From NCBI GenBank assembly GCA_021776565.1, contig JAJFFQ010000058.1, positions 1 to 64,000 on the forward strand: a stretch of DNA of 64,000 nucleotides, read 5' to 3'. The stretch's first letter is position 1. Each line of letters starts with the position of its first letter. The notes under the pieces were generated by a model that saw nothing but the letters and a program-made list of their open reading frames with translations, made no database searches and was not told the DNA's origin. The stretch is from Robiginitomaculum sp. (GTDB lineage Bacteria; Pseudomonadota; Alphaproteobacteria; Caulobacterales; Maricaulaceae). This document shows positions 1 to 10,442 of this stretch, piece by piece. A program made the translations under genes and the position numbers.

Positions 1-48
1 TGGGGCGTAAATGCCCTGATGACCCAAAAGTTCAGGTGGGCGCAGCAT

Positions 49-66
49 AAAAGAGACCACGGTCTC
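49..66 (-). terminator. intrinsic terminator-like hairpin
   Basis: Minus strand GAGACC-GT-GGTCTC followed by TTTT. Confidence 0.5.
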
Positions 67-165
67 AATCAGAGGACGCTCCCTCAGGAGACGATACGGT
101 CGCCGGGATTGTACCCCTGACGCGCGCCGCAGACACCGCCTGTACCTAACCTAGGCCGGATGGAT
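53..165 (-). ncRNA. ssrS: candidate 6S-like RNA downstream of zapA (boundaries approximate)
   Basis: Non-coding space directly 3' of zapA on the same strand, the conserved alphaproteobacterial location for 6S RNA. Several hairpins on the minus strand (GGGgtacaatCCC, CTCCtgagGGAG). No family model was run; position is the main evidence. Confidence 0.42.
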
Positions 166-216
166 ATAGATTTGGAGGGGGTAATGCAAAAAGAAACATG
201 GATTTACTGCAAAACT

Positions 217-585
217 TTACAGATTTTTGCCGTCATCAAGCTGTTTGGCGAGTTTTTCGATACGACTGGCCGCATGGGCAAGGGTTGTAACCGCACTCTT
301 TGTCCCATCGATACCCTTGAGTTCGCCTTCGGCGCTATTGGCTTCAAGTTTGGTAATTTGCGCCGATAATGTGCTGGTGGTTTTTTCTGCTTCGCGCAGC
401 TTGTCGGCCAAAACCAGAGCGGCCATTAAAAACAGCCGCAAATCACCGATCTGACCAACCTGATCGGCAAGCTCGCTAACGTGGGTATCAAACTGTCTGC
501 CAAGAGCGGCCACGGCCTCTTCTTCGCCATCTTCACAGCCAACTGCAAAAGCACGACCGTTTACAGAAATTGAAACCTTGCCCAT
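217..585 (-). CDS. zapA: cell division protein ZapA
   Basis: 122 aa; N-terminus VSISVNGRAFAVGCEDGEEEAVAALGRQFD is typical of ZapA; paired with a DUF4164-like gene. Confidence 0.9.
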   Translation of the reverse strand: MGKVSISVNGRAFAVGCEDGEEEAVAALGRQFDTHVSELADQVGQIGDLRLFLMAALVLADKLREAEKTTSTLSAQITKLEANSAEGELKGIDGTKSAVTTLAHAASRIEKLAKQLDDGKNL

Positions 586-881
586 CAGACCTCCCCAAGT
601 GCATTACGCACTTCGGCAATGGCAACATCCAGAGCGGCCCCGGCCTCTTTGGCAGCGATTTCAAGGGCATCTGCCCGCGCCTGAACGGCATCAAGCCGGG
701 CAGCAAGGCGGGCGCGATCTTCATCCACGTCACCGGCATCGCGGGCATCTTTCATGCGTGCCAACATAGCGGTAGTACTGGCATCCAGATGATCCAGTGC
801 CGTATTGAGTTGTGCGCTGGCTTTTTCAAGCTCTTCCTGCGCGGCCTTGCCGGACGAATCGCTGTTTTTAGTATTGCTCAT
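585..881 (-). CDS. DUF4164-like small coiled-coil protein
   Basis: 98 aa Ala/Glu-rich coiled coil directly upstream of zapA, matching known alphaproteobacterial synteny. Confidence 0.7.
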   Translation of the reverse strand: MSNTKNSDSSGKAAQEELEKASAQLNTALDHLDASTTAMLARMKDARDAGDVDEDRARLAARLDAVQARADALEIAAKEAGAALDVAIAEVRNALGEV

Positions 882-1035
882 ACCTCTATTGTGACGCGTA
901 AGCGTCGCGCTGCATAGCCCTGCTGCCTATGGCCACATGCAACTGGACGTAACTCGCTGTCCGGGGTATAGGCCAAAGTATAGTTTCAACGTGTGCGAAT
1001 CTACTTCGCGCCGGGTTTTATAGCGGGAGTATTCA

Positions 1036-2043
1036 ATGGCAGTACGGGTAGCGATCAACGGGTTTGGCCGCATTGGCAGACTGGTTTTACGATCCATAAT
1101 CGAACATGGACGCACCGACATCGAGGTGGTTGGCATAAATGACCTTGGCCCGGTCAACACCAATGCCCATTTACTCAAATATGATTCGGTTCATGGCCGC
1201 CTTGATGCAGAAGTCACCACCGATGACGACGACATATTTGTGGGTGGCAAGGCCATTCGCGTTACCGCCGAGCGCGATCCTTCCAAGCTGCCCTGGGCTG
1301 AACTTGATATCGATGTGGCACTGGAATGCACCGGATTTTTCCTCTCCAAGGAACTGGCGGGCAAGCATTTGCAAGCCGGGGCCAAGCGGGTGTTGCTATC
1401 GGCACCGGGCAAGGATTCTGATAAAACTATCGTCTACGGCGTCAATCATGATGTGCTGGGCGCTGATGACATTATTGTCTCAAACGCTTCTTGCACCACC
1501 AATTGTCTCTCGCCCGTTGCCAAAACCCTTAATGACGCTGTGGGCATTGACCGCGGCTATATGACCACCATTCATGCCTATACCGGCGACCAGCCAGTGC
1601 TGGATCGCCTGCACTCTGATCTTTACCGCGCGCGCGCCGCGGCTCAGTCCATGATCCCCACCTCAACCGGTGCCGCCAAGGCGGTTGGTCTGGTCTTGCC
1701 AGAATTGGCGGGCAAGCTGGATGGTTGCTCAATCCGGGTGCCGACACCCAATGTCTCCTGTGTTGATCTGACCTTTGATGCGGGCAGGAAAACCAGCGTG
1801 GACGAGATCAATAATGCCATTATTGCCGCTGCCGATGGGCCGCTTAAAGGTATTTTGGGTTATTCAGATGAACCTCTGGTTTCCATTGACTATAACCATA
1901 ATGCCAATTCCTCGACCTTCGCTTTGCCACAAACGCAAGTGGTCGATGAAACTTTTGTGCGTATTTTGACCTGGTATGACAATGAATGGGGCTTTGCCAC
2001 CCGCATGTCTGATACGGCCATTGCTTTGGCGGCCTTTATCTAG
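1036..2043 (+). CDS. gap: type I glyceraldehyde-3-phosphate dehydrogenase
   Basis: [31 protein letters not shown] and [12 protein letters not shown] motifs. Confidence 0.98.
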   Translation: MAVRVAINGFGRIGRLVLRSIIEHGRTDIEVVGINDLGPVNTNAHLLKYDSVHGRLDAEVTTDDDDIFVGGKAIRVTAERDPSKLPWAELDIDVALECTGFFLSKELAGKHLQAGAKRVLLSAPGKDSDKTIVYGVNHDVLGADDIIVSNASCTTNCLSPVAKTLNDAVGIDRGYMTTIHAYTGDQPVLDRLHSDLYRARAAAQSMIPTSTGAAKAVGLVLPELAGKLDGCSIRVPTPNVSCVDLTFDAGRKTSVDEINNAIIAAADGPLKGILGYSDEPLVSIDYNHNANSSTFALPQTQVVDETFVRILTWYDNEWGFATRMSDTAIALAAFI

Positions 2044-2054
2044 GGGTTGACGCT

Positions 2055-3248
2055 GTGGCGTTTCGCACACTGAATGATGCCGATGTAGAAGGTAAGCGAG
2101 TTCTGGTGCGTGTTGATTTTAACGTACCAATGAAAGAACGCGTGGTTAGCGATGACACCCGTTTGCGGTCGGCCTTGCCCACCATTCAGGATTTACAGAT
2201 ACGCGGCGCAAAAGTGATCTTGTTATCGCATTTTGACCGTCCCAAAGGTGAGCGCGTAGCGTCTATGAGCCTTGCGCCTGTGGCCCCGGCATTGGGTAAA
2301 CTTCTGGGGTCAAAAGTTACCTTTGCCAATGACTGTGTGGGCGCGCCAGCACAAAGCGCCATAGCCGCAATGGGGCCAGGCGATGTACTCTTGCTTGAAA
2401 ACACACGGTTTCACCCGGGCGAACAAAAAAATGACCCGGCACTGGCACGAAGGATGGCCGATCTTGGCGATTTATTTATGCTGGACGCATTTTCCGTAAC
2501 CCATCGCGCTCATGCTTCAACAACTGGAATTGCCCACTATCTTCCCAGCTATGCTGGCAAGGCCATGGCCCGCGAGCTGGAGCATTTGCAAAAGGCGCTT
2601 GGTGAACCACGTCATCCGGTACTGGCTGTTGTCGGTGGCGCCAAGGTTTCCACCAAGATCGACTTGTTGCAAAACCTGGTCGAAGAAGTGGATATGTTGT
2701 GCGTGGGCGGTGGCATGGCCAATACGTTCCTTCATGCCCTGGGCAAGCCGGTGGGGGCCAGCCTGTGCGAGAAAGACCTGGCCTTTACCGCCAATGCCAT
2801 TATGGCTGCTGCCAAAACAGCTGGTTGCCAAGTATTGCTGCCCATTGATGTCGTGGTCGCGCAAAAATTTGAAGCCGGTGTTTCCAGCCGGACATGCAGC
2901 CTGGATGAGGTCGGCGACAAGGACATGATACTGGATGCCGGGCCAAAAAGTGTCGCGGTCTTGAAGACGGCAATGGACACTGCCAGAACTGTGATCTGGA
3001 ACGGCCCACTTGGTGCGTTTGAATTATCACCCTTTGCTGCTGCCACAGACGCTGCGGCGCTTTATTGCGCTGATCTGACACGTGCGGGAAAGCTTGTTTC
3101 GGTTGCAGGCGGGGGCGACACTGTCTCGGCATTAAACAAAGCCGGTGCCGCAGACGGTTTTAGCTTTATTTCGACGGCAGGAGGTGCTTTTCTTCAATGG
3201 ATGGAAGGCAAGGCCTTGCCTGGTGTAGATGTATTGAAAATTAAATAG
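2055..3248 (+). CDS. pgk: phosphoglycerate kinase
   Basis: [42 protein letters not shown] motifs; follows gap. Confidence 0.98.
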   Translation: MAFRTLNDADVEGKRVLVRVDFNVPMKERVVSDDTRLRSALPTIQDLQIRGAKVILLSHFDRPKGERVASMSLAPVAPALGKLLGSKVTFANDCVGAPAQSAIAAMGPGDVLLLENTRFHPGEQKNDPALARRMADLGDLFMLDAFSVTHRAHASTTGIAHYLPSYAGKAMARELEHLQKALGEPRHPVLAVVGGAKVSTKIDLLQNLVEEVDMLCVGGGMANTFLHALGKPVGASLCEKDLAFTANAIMAAAKTAGCQVLLPIDVVVAQKFEAGVSSRTCSLDEVGDKDMILDAGPKSVAVLKTAMDTARTVIWNGPLGAFELSPFAAATDAAALYCADLTRAGKLVSVAGGGDTVSALNKAGAADGFSFISTAGGAFLQWMEGKALPGVDVLKIK

Positions 3249-3261
3249 TGGGGAAACACTG

Positions 3262-4278
3262 ATGAACATTGACGAACTTTGCAAAACGGCCAATGCCATG
3301 GTGCAAAAAGGCAAAGGTATACTGGCTGCTGACGAAAGCACCGGCACCATCAAAAAACGCTTTGACAGCATTGGTGCGGAGTCTACGCCGGACAGTCGCC
3401 GGGACTGGCGCGAAATGTTGTTTCGTACCGAGCCAGCCATGCAGGATAGTATTTCCGGCGTCATCCTGTTTGATGAAACCCTGCGCCAAAGCGCCGTTGA
3501 TGGCACGCCTCTGGTGGAACTGATCCGTAGTGCCGGTGCTATTCCAGGCATCAAGGTTGATATGGGCGCACAGGATATGGCCGGTTTTACCGGTGAGAAA
3601 ATCACCGCTGGCCTTGACGGTCTTCGCCACCGTATGAAGGAATATTACGATCTGGGCGCACGCTTTGCCAAATGGCGCGCGGTGATCGAAATCGACGCCA
3701 ACCGGCCCTCCGCCGCCTGTGTAACCGCCAACTGTCATGCTTTGGCGCGCTATGCCGCCATTTGTCAGGAAGCCAGTATTGTCCCCATCGTCGAGCCGGA
3801 AGTTCTCATGGATGGTGCCCATGATCTGGAACGCTGTTACGAGGTTACCCAGTGGACGCTACAGCACCTTTATATGGAATTATTCATGCACGGGGTTGTG
3901 CTGGAAGGCACGGTTCTCAAACCCAATATGGTTATATCCGGTAAAAAATGCATCAATCGCGCCACTGTGGAAGCGGTGGCCGAAGCAACGGTAAAATGCC
4001 TTAGATATTCTGTTCCTGCCGCCGTACCGGGCATTGCCTTTCTGTCTGGCGGACAATCAGACATCGAGGCTACTGCACACCTGAACGCCATGAACACAGG
4101 TGCTAACCTGCCGTGGCATTTAACCTTTTCCTATGGCCGGGCGCTGCAAGCGGCACCTCTGGCGGCATGGGGTGGCAAACCCGAAAATCATGACGCAACC
4201 CAGGCCGCCTTTAACCACCGCGCCAAAATGAATGGCCTGGCGACACGGGGTGAGTGGAATGACAGCATGGAAGGATAG
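3262..4278 (+). CDS. fba: class I fructose-bisphosphate aldolase
   Basis: KGILAADESTGTIKKRF, VPIVEPEVLMDG, GIAFLSGGQSD motifs of class I aldolases. Confidence 0.97.
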   Translation: MNIDELCKTANAMVQKGKGILAADESTGTIKKRFDSIGAESTPDSRRDWREMLFRTEPAMQDSISGVILFDETLRQSAVDGTPLVELIRSAGAIPGIKVDMGAQDMAGFTGEKITAGLDGLRHRMKEYYDLGARFAKWRAVIEIDANRPSAACVTANCHALARYAAICQEASIVPIVEPEVLMDGAHDLERCYEVTQWTLQHLYMELFMHGVVLEGTVLKPNMVISGKKCINRATVEAVAEATVKCLRYSVPAAVPGIAFLSGGQSDIEATAHLNAMNTGANLPWHLTFSYGRALQAAPLAAWGGKPENHDATQAAFNHRAKMNGLATRGEWNDSMEG

Positions 4279-4282
4279 AATT

Positions 4283-4858
4283 ATGCCACAAAACCTGAAA
4301 ACCCTTATAATGATTTTGGCTGTGTTGTCCCTGTCTACAATTGCGTCACCCGGCATCTCTCAGGAAAATGGCAAAAAAGACGGTAAAACTGAAACTGCGG
4401 CCACATTGGCAGCTAATCCCGAAGATATCGCCAGCATTGAAGCCATTATTGGCGCGCTTTATGATGTTATTTCCGGCCCGGCCAGGCCGCGCAACTGGGA
4501 TCGTATGCGCTCACTTCTGGTGCCGGGTGCCCGCTTTATCGTACGTAATGCCAAGGCAGAAAATGGTCTGCGCGTCCTCACTCTAGAGCAATATATCGCC
4601 AGTTCCGGAAGCTATTTTCTAAAAAATGGTTTTTTTGAAACCGGTATTCATAATGAAATCGTTCATTATGACAGTATCGCCCATGTGTTCAGTACCTATG
4701 AATCCCGCCACGGGGAAGGCGAAGAGCCATTTGCGCGCGGCATCAATTCTATCCAGCTTTTGCACCATAATGATCGCTGGTGGGTGGTTAGTGTTTACTG
4801 GCAACAAGAATCTGAAGATACGCCCATACCGACAGAGTTCTTACCATCTGGGCAATAG
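4283..4858 (+). CDS. secreted SnoaL/NTF2-like (DUF4440-type) protein
   Basis: N-terminal signal peptide-like segment; 'IEAIIGALYDVISGPARPRNWDRMRSLLVPGARF' resembles NTF2-like folds. Start moved inside the ORF to MPQNLKT. Confidence 0.65.
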   Translation: MPQNLKTLIMILAVLSLSTIASPGISQENGKKDGKTETAATLAANPEDIASIEAIIGALYDVISGPARPRNWDRMRSLLVPGARFIVRNAKAENGLRVLTLEQYIASSGSYFLKNGFFETGIHNEIVHYDSIAHVFSTYESRHGEGEEPFARGINSIQLLHHNDRWWVVSVYWQQESEDTPIPTEFLPSGQ

Positions 4859-4911
4859 AACTACACATCCATAGGGTGGGGCACACTGGCAATGACGAGC
4901 TTGAATTTTAG

Positions 4912-6411
<1,500 letters not shown>

Positions 6412-6416
6412 AGGAT

Positions 6417-6791
6417 TTGAATATGGTCAAGCCAGGCACCGTTACCCCCATTCTTCGGATATTTGACGAAACCAAAACCCGTGAATTTTATCTTGATTTT
6501 TTGGGGTTCTCGATTGATTTTGAGCATCGTTTTGAAGATGGGCTACCGCTTTATATGGGCGTGTCATTATCTGGTTGCCACTTGCATTTGTCCGAGCATC
6601 ACGGTGATGTCTGCCCCGGTGCGCATGTGAGAATCTTGAACGAAAATGTCGATCAGTTCTGCTCTGACCTTGCTGGCAAAGCCTATAAATATGCCCGGCC
6701 CGGCGAGGCCGAAGAAACACCCTGGGGCACCAAAGAGGTGACGCTGTCCGACCCCTTTGGCAACAAACTGACCTTCTATCAGCAAATTTAG
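6417..6791 (+). CDS. glyoxalase superfamily (VOC / bleomycin-resistance-like) protein
   Basis: PILRIFDETKTREFYLDFLGFSIDFEHRF ... VTLSDPFGNKLTFYQ pattern. Confidence 0.88.
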   Translation: MNMVKPGTVTPILRIFDETKTREFYLDFLGFSIDFEHRFEDGLPLYMGVSLSGCHLHLSEHHGDVCPGAHVRILNENVDQFCSDLAGKAYKYARPGEAEETPWGTKEVTLSDPFGNKLTFYQQI

Positions 6792-7258
6792 GCGGCCTTT
6801 GCCCCATCATCCAAAAAGACAGCCAGCTTGCCAAAGGCGGCGCTCCAGCCGCTGCGAATAATTTCGCTCAGCGCAATGCCACCATCCACATTCATGTCTG
6901 GAATACCCGTAAGGACAAGTTGAACAAGAGTGCCACTTTCAACCTCTGTAAATTCCACCACAATTGCCATGGGATCATTGGGGTCGCCCGAGGCGTAGGC
7001 CAAACGTGAGGGGGGATCATATTTCGTAAACACAGCGTTTCCCGGAACCACATGGATGCCCTTGACGGTTATCTCATGGGTGTATGTGCCGCCGACGCAT
7101 GGTTCAATTTCTGATTTAACATTGGTTGTATCAGCGCACCCCCACCATTGCTCAACCTTGCTGGTTTTTATCCAGGCATCAAACACGGCTTCACGCGGCG
7201 CATTATAAACGCGCGTTACCGTTAATGTGCCATCTGCATATGATGTTTCAGTGTTCAT
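6788..7258 (-). CDS. SRPBCC (AHSA1-type) domain protein
   Basis: MNTETSYADGTLTVTRVYNAPREAVFDAWIKTSKVEQWWG is typical AHSA1/SRPBCC; the start lies inside the longer listed ORF. Confidence 0.9.
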   Translation of the reverse strand: MNTETSYADGTLTVTRVYNAPREAVFDAWIKTSKVEQWWGCADTTNVKSEIEPCVGGTYTHEITVKGIHVVPGNAVFTKYDPPSRLAYASGDPNDPMAIVVEFTEVESGTLVQLVLTGIPDMNVDGGIALSEIIRSGWSAAFGKLAVFLDDGAKAA

Positions 7259-7589
7259 TTTTTGCTCCTGTTTTTTGTAAATAATCTTCCACAGCATCGA
7301 ACTGTGCCTTCCAGAACTTTGTGTAATGGGTGATCCAGTTGCTGGCCTCTTGCGCAGCTTTGGCATTAACCCGAACAAAGTTTTCCCGCCCGTGCCTGGT
7401 GCGTTCAATGAGGCCCGCGCGCTCCAGAACCCGCAAATGCTTGGAAACGGCGGGTTGTGACATGGCATAGGGTTTGGCCAGTGAAGACACATTGCACACA
7501 CCGCCCGATAACTGGGCCAGCATCCCCCGGCGGGTCGCGTCCGACAATGCGCCAAACACCAGATCAAGTTGATTTTGATTCATAACCAT
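7248..7589 (-). CDS. ArsR-family winged-helix regulator
   Basis: LSDATRRGMLAQLSGGVCNVSSLAKPYAMSQPAVSKHLRVLERAGLIERTRHGREN; overlaps the downstream SRPBCC gene. Alternative start at 7583. Confidence 0.92.
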   Translation of the reverse strand: MVMNQNQLDLVFGALSDATRRGMLAQLSGGVCNVSSLAKPYAMSQPAVSKHLRVLERAGLIERTRHGRENFVRVNAKAAQEASNWITHYTKFWKAQFDAVEDYLQKTGAKNEH

Positions 7590-7613
7590 AAGGTTATATA
7601 TTCGGGTATAACC
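7583..7613. promoter_or_regulatory. candidate ArsR operator (overlapping inverted repeats)
   Basis: TAACC-ataa-GGTTATA-ttcggg-n2-TATAACC at the start of the ArsR gene: GGTTATA (7592-7598) and TATAACC (7607-7613) form an inverted repeat, and TAACC (7583-7587) pairs with GGTTA. Confidence 0.5.
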
Positions 7614-7887
7614 GATTTGTCAACGCCTGTGCCCCTTCCTTGGTGACCATCGTCGCCGGTGAGGTGATTGAGCGTCCGGCCAATGGGGTATGGAAATTAT
7701 AAAAGATCAAAATATAGTGGTTGACAGCTTCATATCCACCACATGTCTGGTCGGTTACCCGCTATAGGAGAAAAATTATCCAATTTTTGCCCTTGCCATA
7801 AAGGTTAATATAGTTAAGAAATTACCCTGACGCGTGTATAACAATTCAAAATTACGCGTCCTGGGGAAACATAAAGGGGAGTACACT

Positions 7888-8196
7888 ATGTCCACAGCAA
7901 AAATAATCTGGATCGTCGGCGTTCTTGCAGCGATCGTTTTATCATTTATGAACACAGGCTATGACGGTGCCATTATTGCCGTGCTTGGTTTGGCCGGCGG
8001 GTTTTTCGTCGACAAGGATCATCGCCTGGGTTTGATCGTTTCAGCAATCTTTCTGGCAGGTGGCGCAGGCGCGCTGAACAGTATCCCGGAAATCGGCGGT
8101 TATTTCACGGCGATTCTGAGTAGCTATGGTGGCCTGTTGGCTGCGGCTTCGGTGATGGCCATTGCGCGCACCACCTTTGATCGCCTGAAACCTTAA
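7888..8196 (+). CDS. small hydrophobic membrane protein
   Basis: 102 aa with several predicted hydrophobic helices; start at MSTAKIIW. Confidence 0.6.
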   Translation: MSTAKIIWIVGVLAAIVLSFMNTGYDGAIIAVLGLAGGFFVDKDHRLGLIVSAIFLAGGAGALNSIPEIGGYFTAILSSYGGLLAAASVMAIARTTFDRLKP

Positions 8197-8220
8197 AAAC
8201 AAAAAATCAAAATAATTATA

Positions 8221-8250
8221 GCGGGTGCCTTCGGGTGCCCGCTTTTTTTG
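8221..8250 (+). terminator. intrinsic terminator
   Basis: GCGGGTGCC-TTC-GGGTGCCCGC hairpin followed by TTTTTTT. Confidence 0.85.
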
Positions 8251-8350
8251 TGACATAAGGTCAAAACTATACCCGATCCGCGCCCCCGGCTGGATAAGTC
8301 TGGGTGTTTTGCACGCGCCCCCTCCGCCCCACCACAATTCATTGTGGTGG

Positions 8351-8382
8351 GACACCTCCCCCGTAAACGGAGGAGGAAAGCG
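8351..8382. repeat. dispersed repeat 'GACACCTCCCCCRTAAACGGAGGAGGAAAGCG', copy 1
   Basis: 31 of 32 bases identical to 49796-49827. Confidence 0.85.
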
Positions 8383-8403
8383 GTTTTTTCTTTCTTCCCC
8401 CGC

Positions 8404-8690
8404 CCTCATCCTGAGCCTGTCGAAGGATGGATTGCCCGAACCAGTCGGCAATGACAAGGGCGGGGATAACCTGCCATTTATCCCCATCCACGCTCACAAG
8501 GGTCGTTTAAGGGACACGACCTGACCCTTGGCTGACCCTTGGCTGACCTTCATCTGTCCCTTAGCTGACCCTTATGAGGGCTAATTTGACCCTTAAATGT
8601 CCCTTGGCGACCCTAAGAAATGCGGGGATAAAGTGTGCTTGTCCACGCCATGCCCGGCACCGCTATAATCACGCAGTTTGGAATTCAGGA
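8404..8690 (+). repeat. composite non-coding repeat element, copy A
   Basis: Ordered blocks shared with the reverse complement of 61530-61850: CCTCATCCTGAGCCTGTCGAAGGA, TTATCCCCATyCAC, AAGGGTC, CTTCATCTGTCCCTT, TGACCCTTA, CCGCTATAATC..GCA.TTTGGA. Confidence 0.75.
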
Positions 8691-10094
8691 TTACATTTGC
8701 ATTGTCCAGCCCTCAACGCCCATGGCCGCCTGGCGCAGGGCTTCACTGAGGGTCGGGTGTGCATGACAAGTGCGGGCAATATCTTCGGATGCGGCACGAA
8801 ACTCCATAGCCAACGCCGCTTCGCCGATCATTTCTGAGACATTGGTCCCCATCATGTGCACGCCCAGAACTTCGTCGGTTGTTGCATCGGCCAGCACTTT
8901 GACGAAGCCTTGTGTTTCATGATTGGCGCGGGCGCGGGCATTGGCGGTAAAGGGAAACGCGCCTTTTTTGAAAGCTATGCCGGCCTCTATCAGTTCTTCT
9001 TCGGTGCGGCCCACCCAGGCAATTTCCGGCGCGGTATAGACTACTCCCGGGATGACAGCATAATTTACATGTGCGGCCTTGCCGACGATGGCCTCGGCAC
9101 AGGCCGTGCCTTCTTCTTCGGCCTTGTGGGCCAGCATGGGGCCAATGGTGCAATCACCAATAGCCCAGATGCCCGGCACACCGGTTTGCCAGTTTTTTGT
9201 TTCGATAAAGCCGCGTGGGTCGGTCTTCACCCCGGCAGTTTTTAGCCCCAAGCCTTGCGTAAAGGGACGACGGCCAATGCACACCAGAACAACATCGGCC
9301 TCAAGTATTTGCACATCCCCGCCCTTGGCTGGCTCCATAGATAGTTTCAGCTTGGTTTTTAGTGTCTCGATGCCAGTGACTTTCATGCCCAGATGAAAGC
9401 CCATACCCTGACGCTTGAAAGCACGCTGGGCCTGTTTGGCAATTTCGCCATCTGCACCTGGCAATATACGCGGCAGGTATTCAACCACGCTAACCTTGGC
9501 ACCAAGACGTCGCCAGACCGAGCCAAGCTCCAGCCCGATGACACCGGCACCAATAACCACCATGGTCTTTGGCACGCGTGGCAAGGCCAGTGCGCCGGTG
9601 GAGGAAACAATGCGTTTCTCGTCAATTTTCGTCCCCGGCAATGGCGTCACTTCGGAGCCTGTGGCGATGACGATATTTTTGGTGACAAGAGAAATTGTCT
9701 TGCCCTTGGCATCGGTAATTTCTACTGCGCCTGGCCCGGCAATACGCCCGGTTCCGGTTATATGCTCGACCTTGTTTTTCTTGAACAGGAACGAAATGCC
9801 CTTGGTTAGGCCATCAACAGTTTCACTTTTGGAAGCCATCATTTGTGCCAAGTCCAGCGAAACGCCATTGGTTTTGATACCCAGGGCTGCATAGGAGGTG
9901 TTGATGTTCTCATAGGCCTCCGAAGCGTGAAGCAAGGCCTTGGAGGGGATACAACCCACATTCAGGCAGGTGCCGCCCAAGGTTGCCCCCTTTTCAACAC
10001 AGGCGACCCTCAAACCCAATTGTCCGGCCCGTATGGCGCAATTATAACCGCCCGGCCCACCGCCAATAATAACCAGATCATAGGTGTCTGCCAT
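8691..10094 (-). CDS. lpdA: dihydrolipoyl dehydrogenase
   Basis: DLVIIGGGPGGYNCAIRAGQLG, GGTCLNVGCIPSKALLHASE, MCHAHPTLSEA-like C-terminus (CHAHPTLSEALRQA). Confidence 0.97.
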   Translation of the reverse strand: MADTYDLVIIGGGPGGYNCAIRAGQLGLRVACVEKGATLGGTCLNVGCIPSKALLHASEAYENINTSYAALGIKTNGVSLDLAQMMASKSETVDGLTKGISFLFKKNKVEHITGTGRIAGPGAVEITDAKGKTISLVTKNIVIATGSEVTPLPGTKIDEKRIVSSTGALALPRVPKTMVVIGAGVIGLELGSVWRRLGAKVSVVEYLPRILPGADGEIAKQAQRAFKRQGMGFHLGMKVTGIETLKTKLKLSMEPAKGGDVQILEADVVLVCIGRRPFTQGLGLKTAGVKTDPRGFIETKNWQTGVPGIWAIGDCTIGPMLAHKAEEEGTACAEAIVGKAAHVNYAVIPGVVYTAPEIAWVGRTEEELIEAGIAFKKGAFPFTANARARANHETQGFVKVLADATTDEVLGVHMMGTNVSEMIGEAALAMEFRAASEDIARTCHAHPTLSEALRQAAMGVEGWTMQM

Positions 10095-10226
10095 GGAATC
10101 GCCTTGTCCTTGCTCAAAATTCGCTTCATACGTGCAATGTAGTCAGGATGACGTCAACCATCAAACAAAGTCCGACTCATTTCGCCCAATAGTTTGACAA
10201 GCGCAATCCGTCTGTCCTTCACAACT

Positions 10227-10442
10227 TCAACGCCAATAGTGCATCAGTTCTGAAACAAACCCGTCGCGCAATTCAAAGTGATGATAAAAACTGCCGCGTG
10301 TCCTTTTTGCCGCTACACACAGGCGATCAATACGCATGGCCTCCGGGCCTTTTTCGCCGAGCAAGGTAAGTGCGGTTTCCATCCAGTCACGGCTGGAAAA
10401 ACGTGCCATATCCTCAGCCCAATCCCAATCCAGCCAGGCCAA
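10227..10442 (-). pseudogene. truncated TetR/AcrR regulator (HTH domain only)
   Basis: 71 aa: DWMETALTLLGEKGPEAMRIDRLCVAAKRTRGSFYHHFELRDGFVSELMHYWR then stop; ligand-binding domain missing. Confidence 0.6.

Noticed and set aside
1036-4278. Absence of tkt upstream of gap as a notable rearrangement
   Set aside because: tkt-gap linkage is common but not universal in alphaproteobacteria; not informative without the rest of the genome.
8500-8620. CRISPR-like array from the TGACCCTT repeats
   Set aside because: Repeat unit is 8-12 bp, spacing is irregular, there are no spacers of uniform length and no cas genes nearby.
8404-8690. Copy A as the chromosomal replication origin
   Set aside because: Only DnaA-box-like near matches, a second copy exists at 61.5 kb, and no origin-associated genes (dnaA, parAB, hemE, gidA) are in the window.
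9393-9894. Plus-strand ORFs of 138 and 159 aa antisense to lpdA
   Set aside because: Fully overlapped by a clear lpdA; no recognisable motifs.
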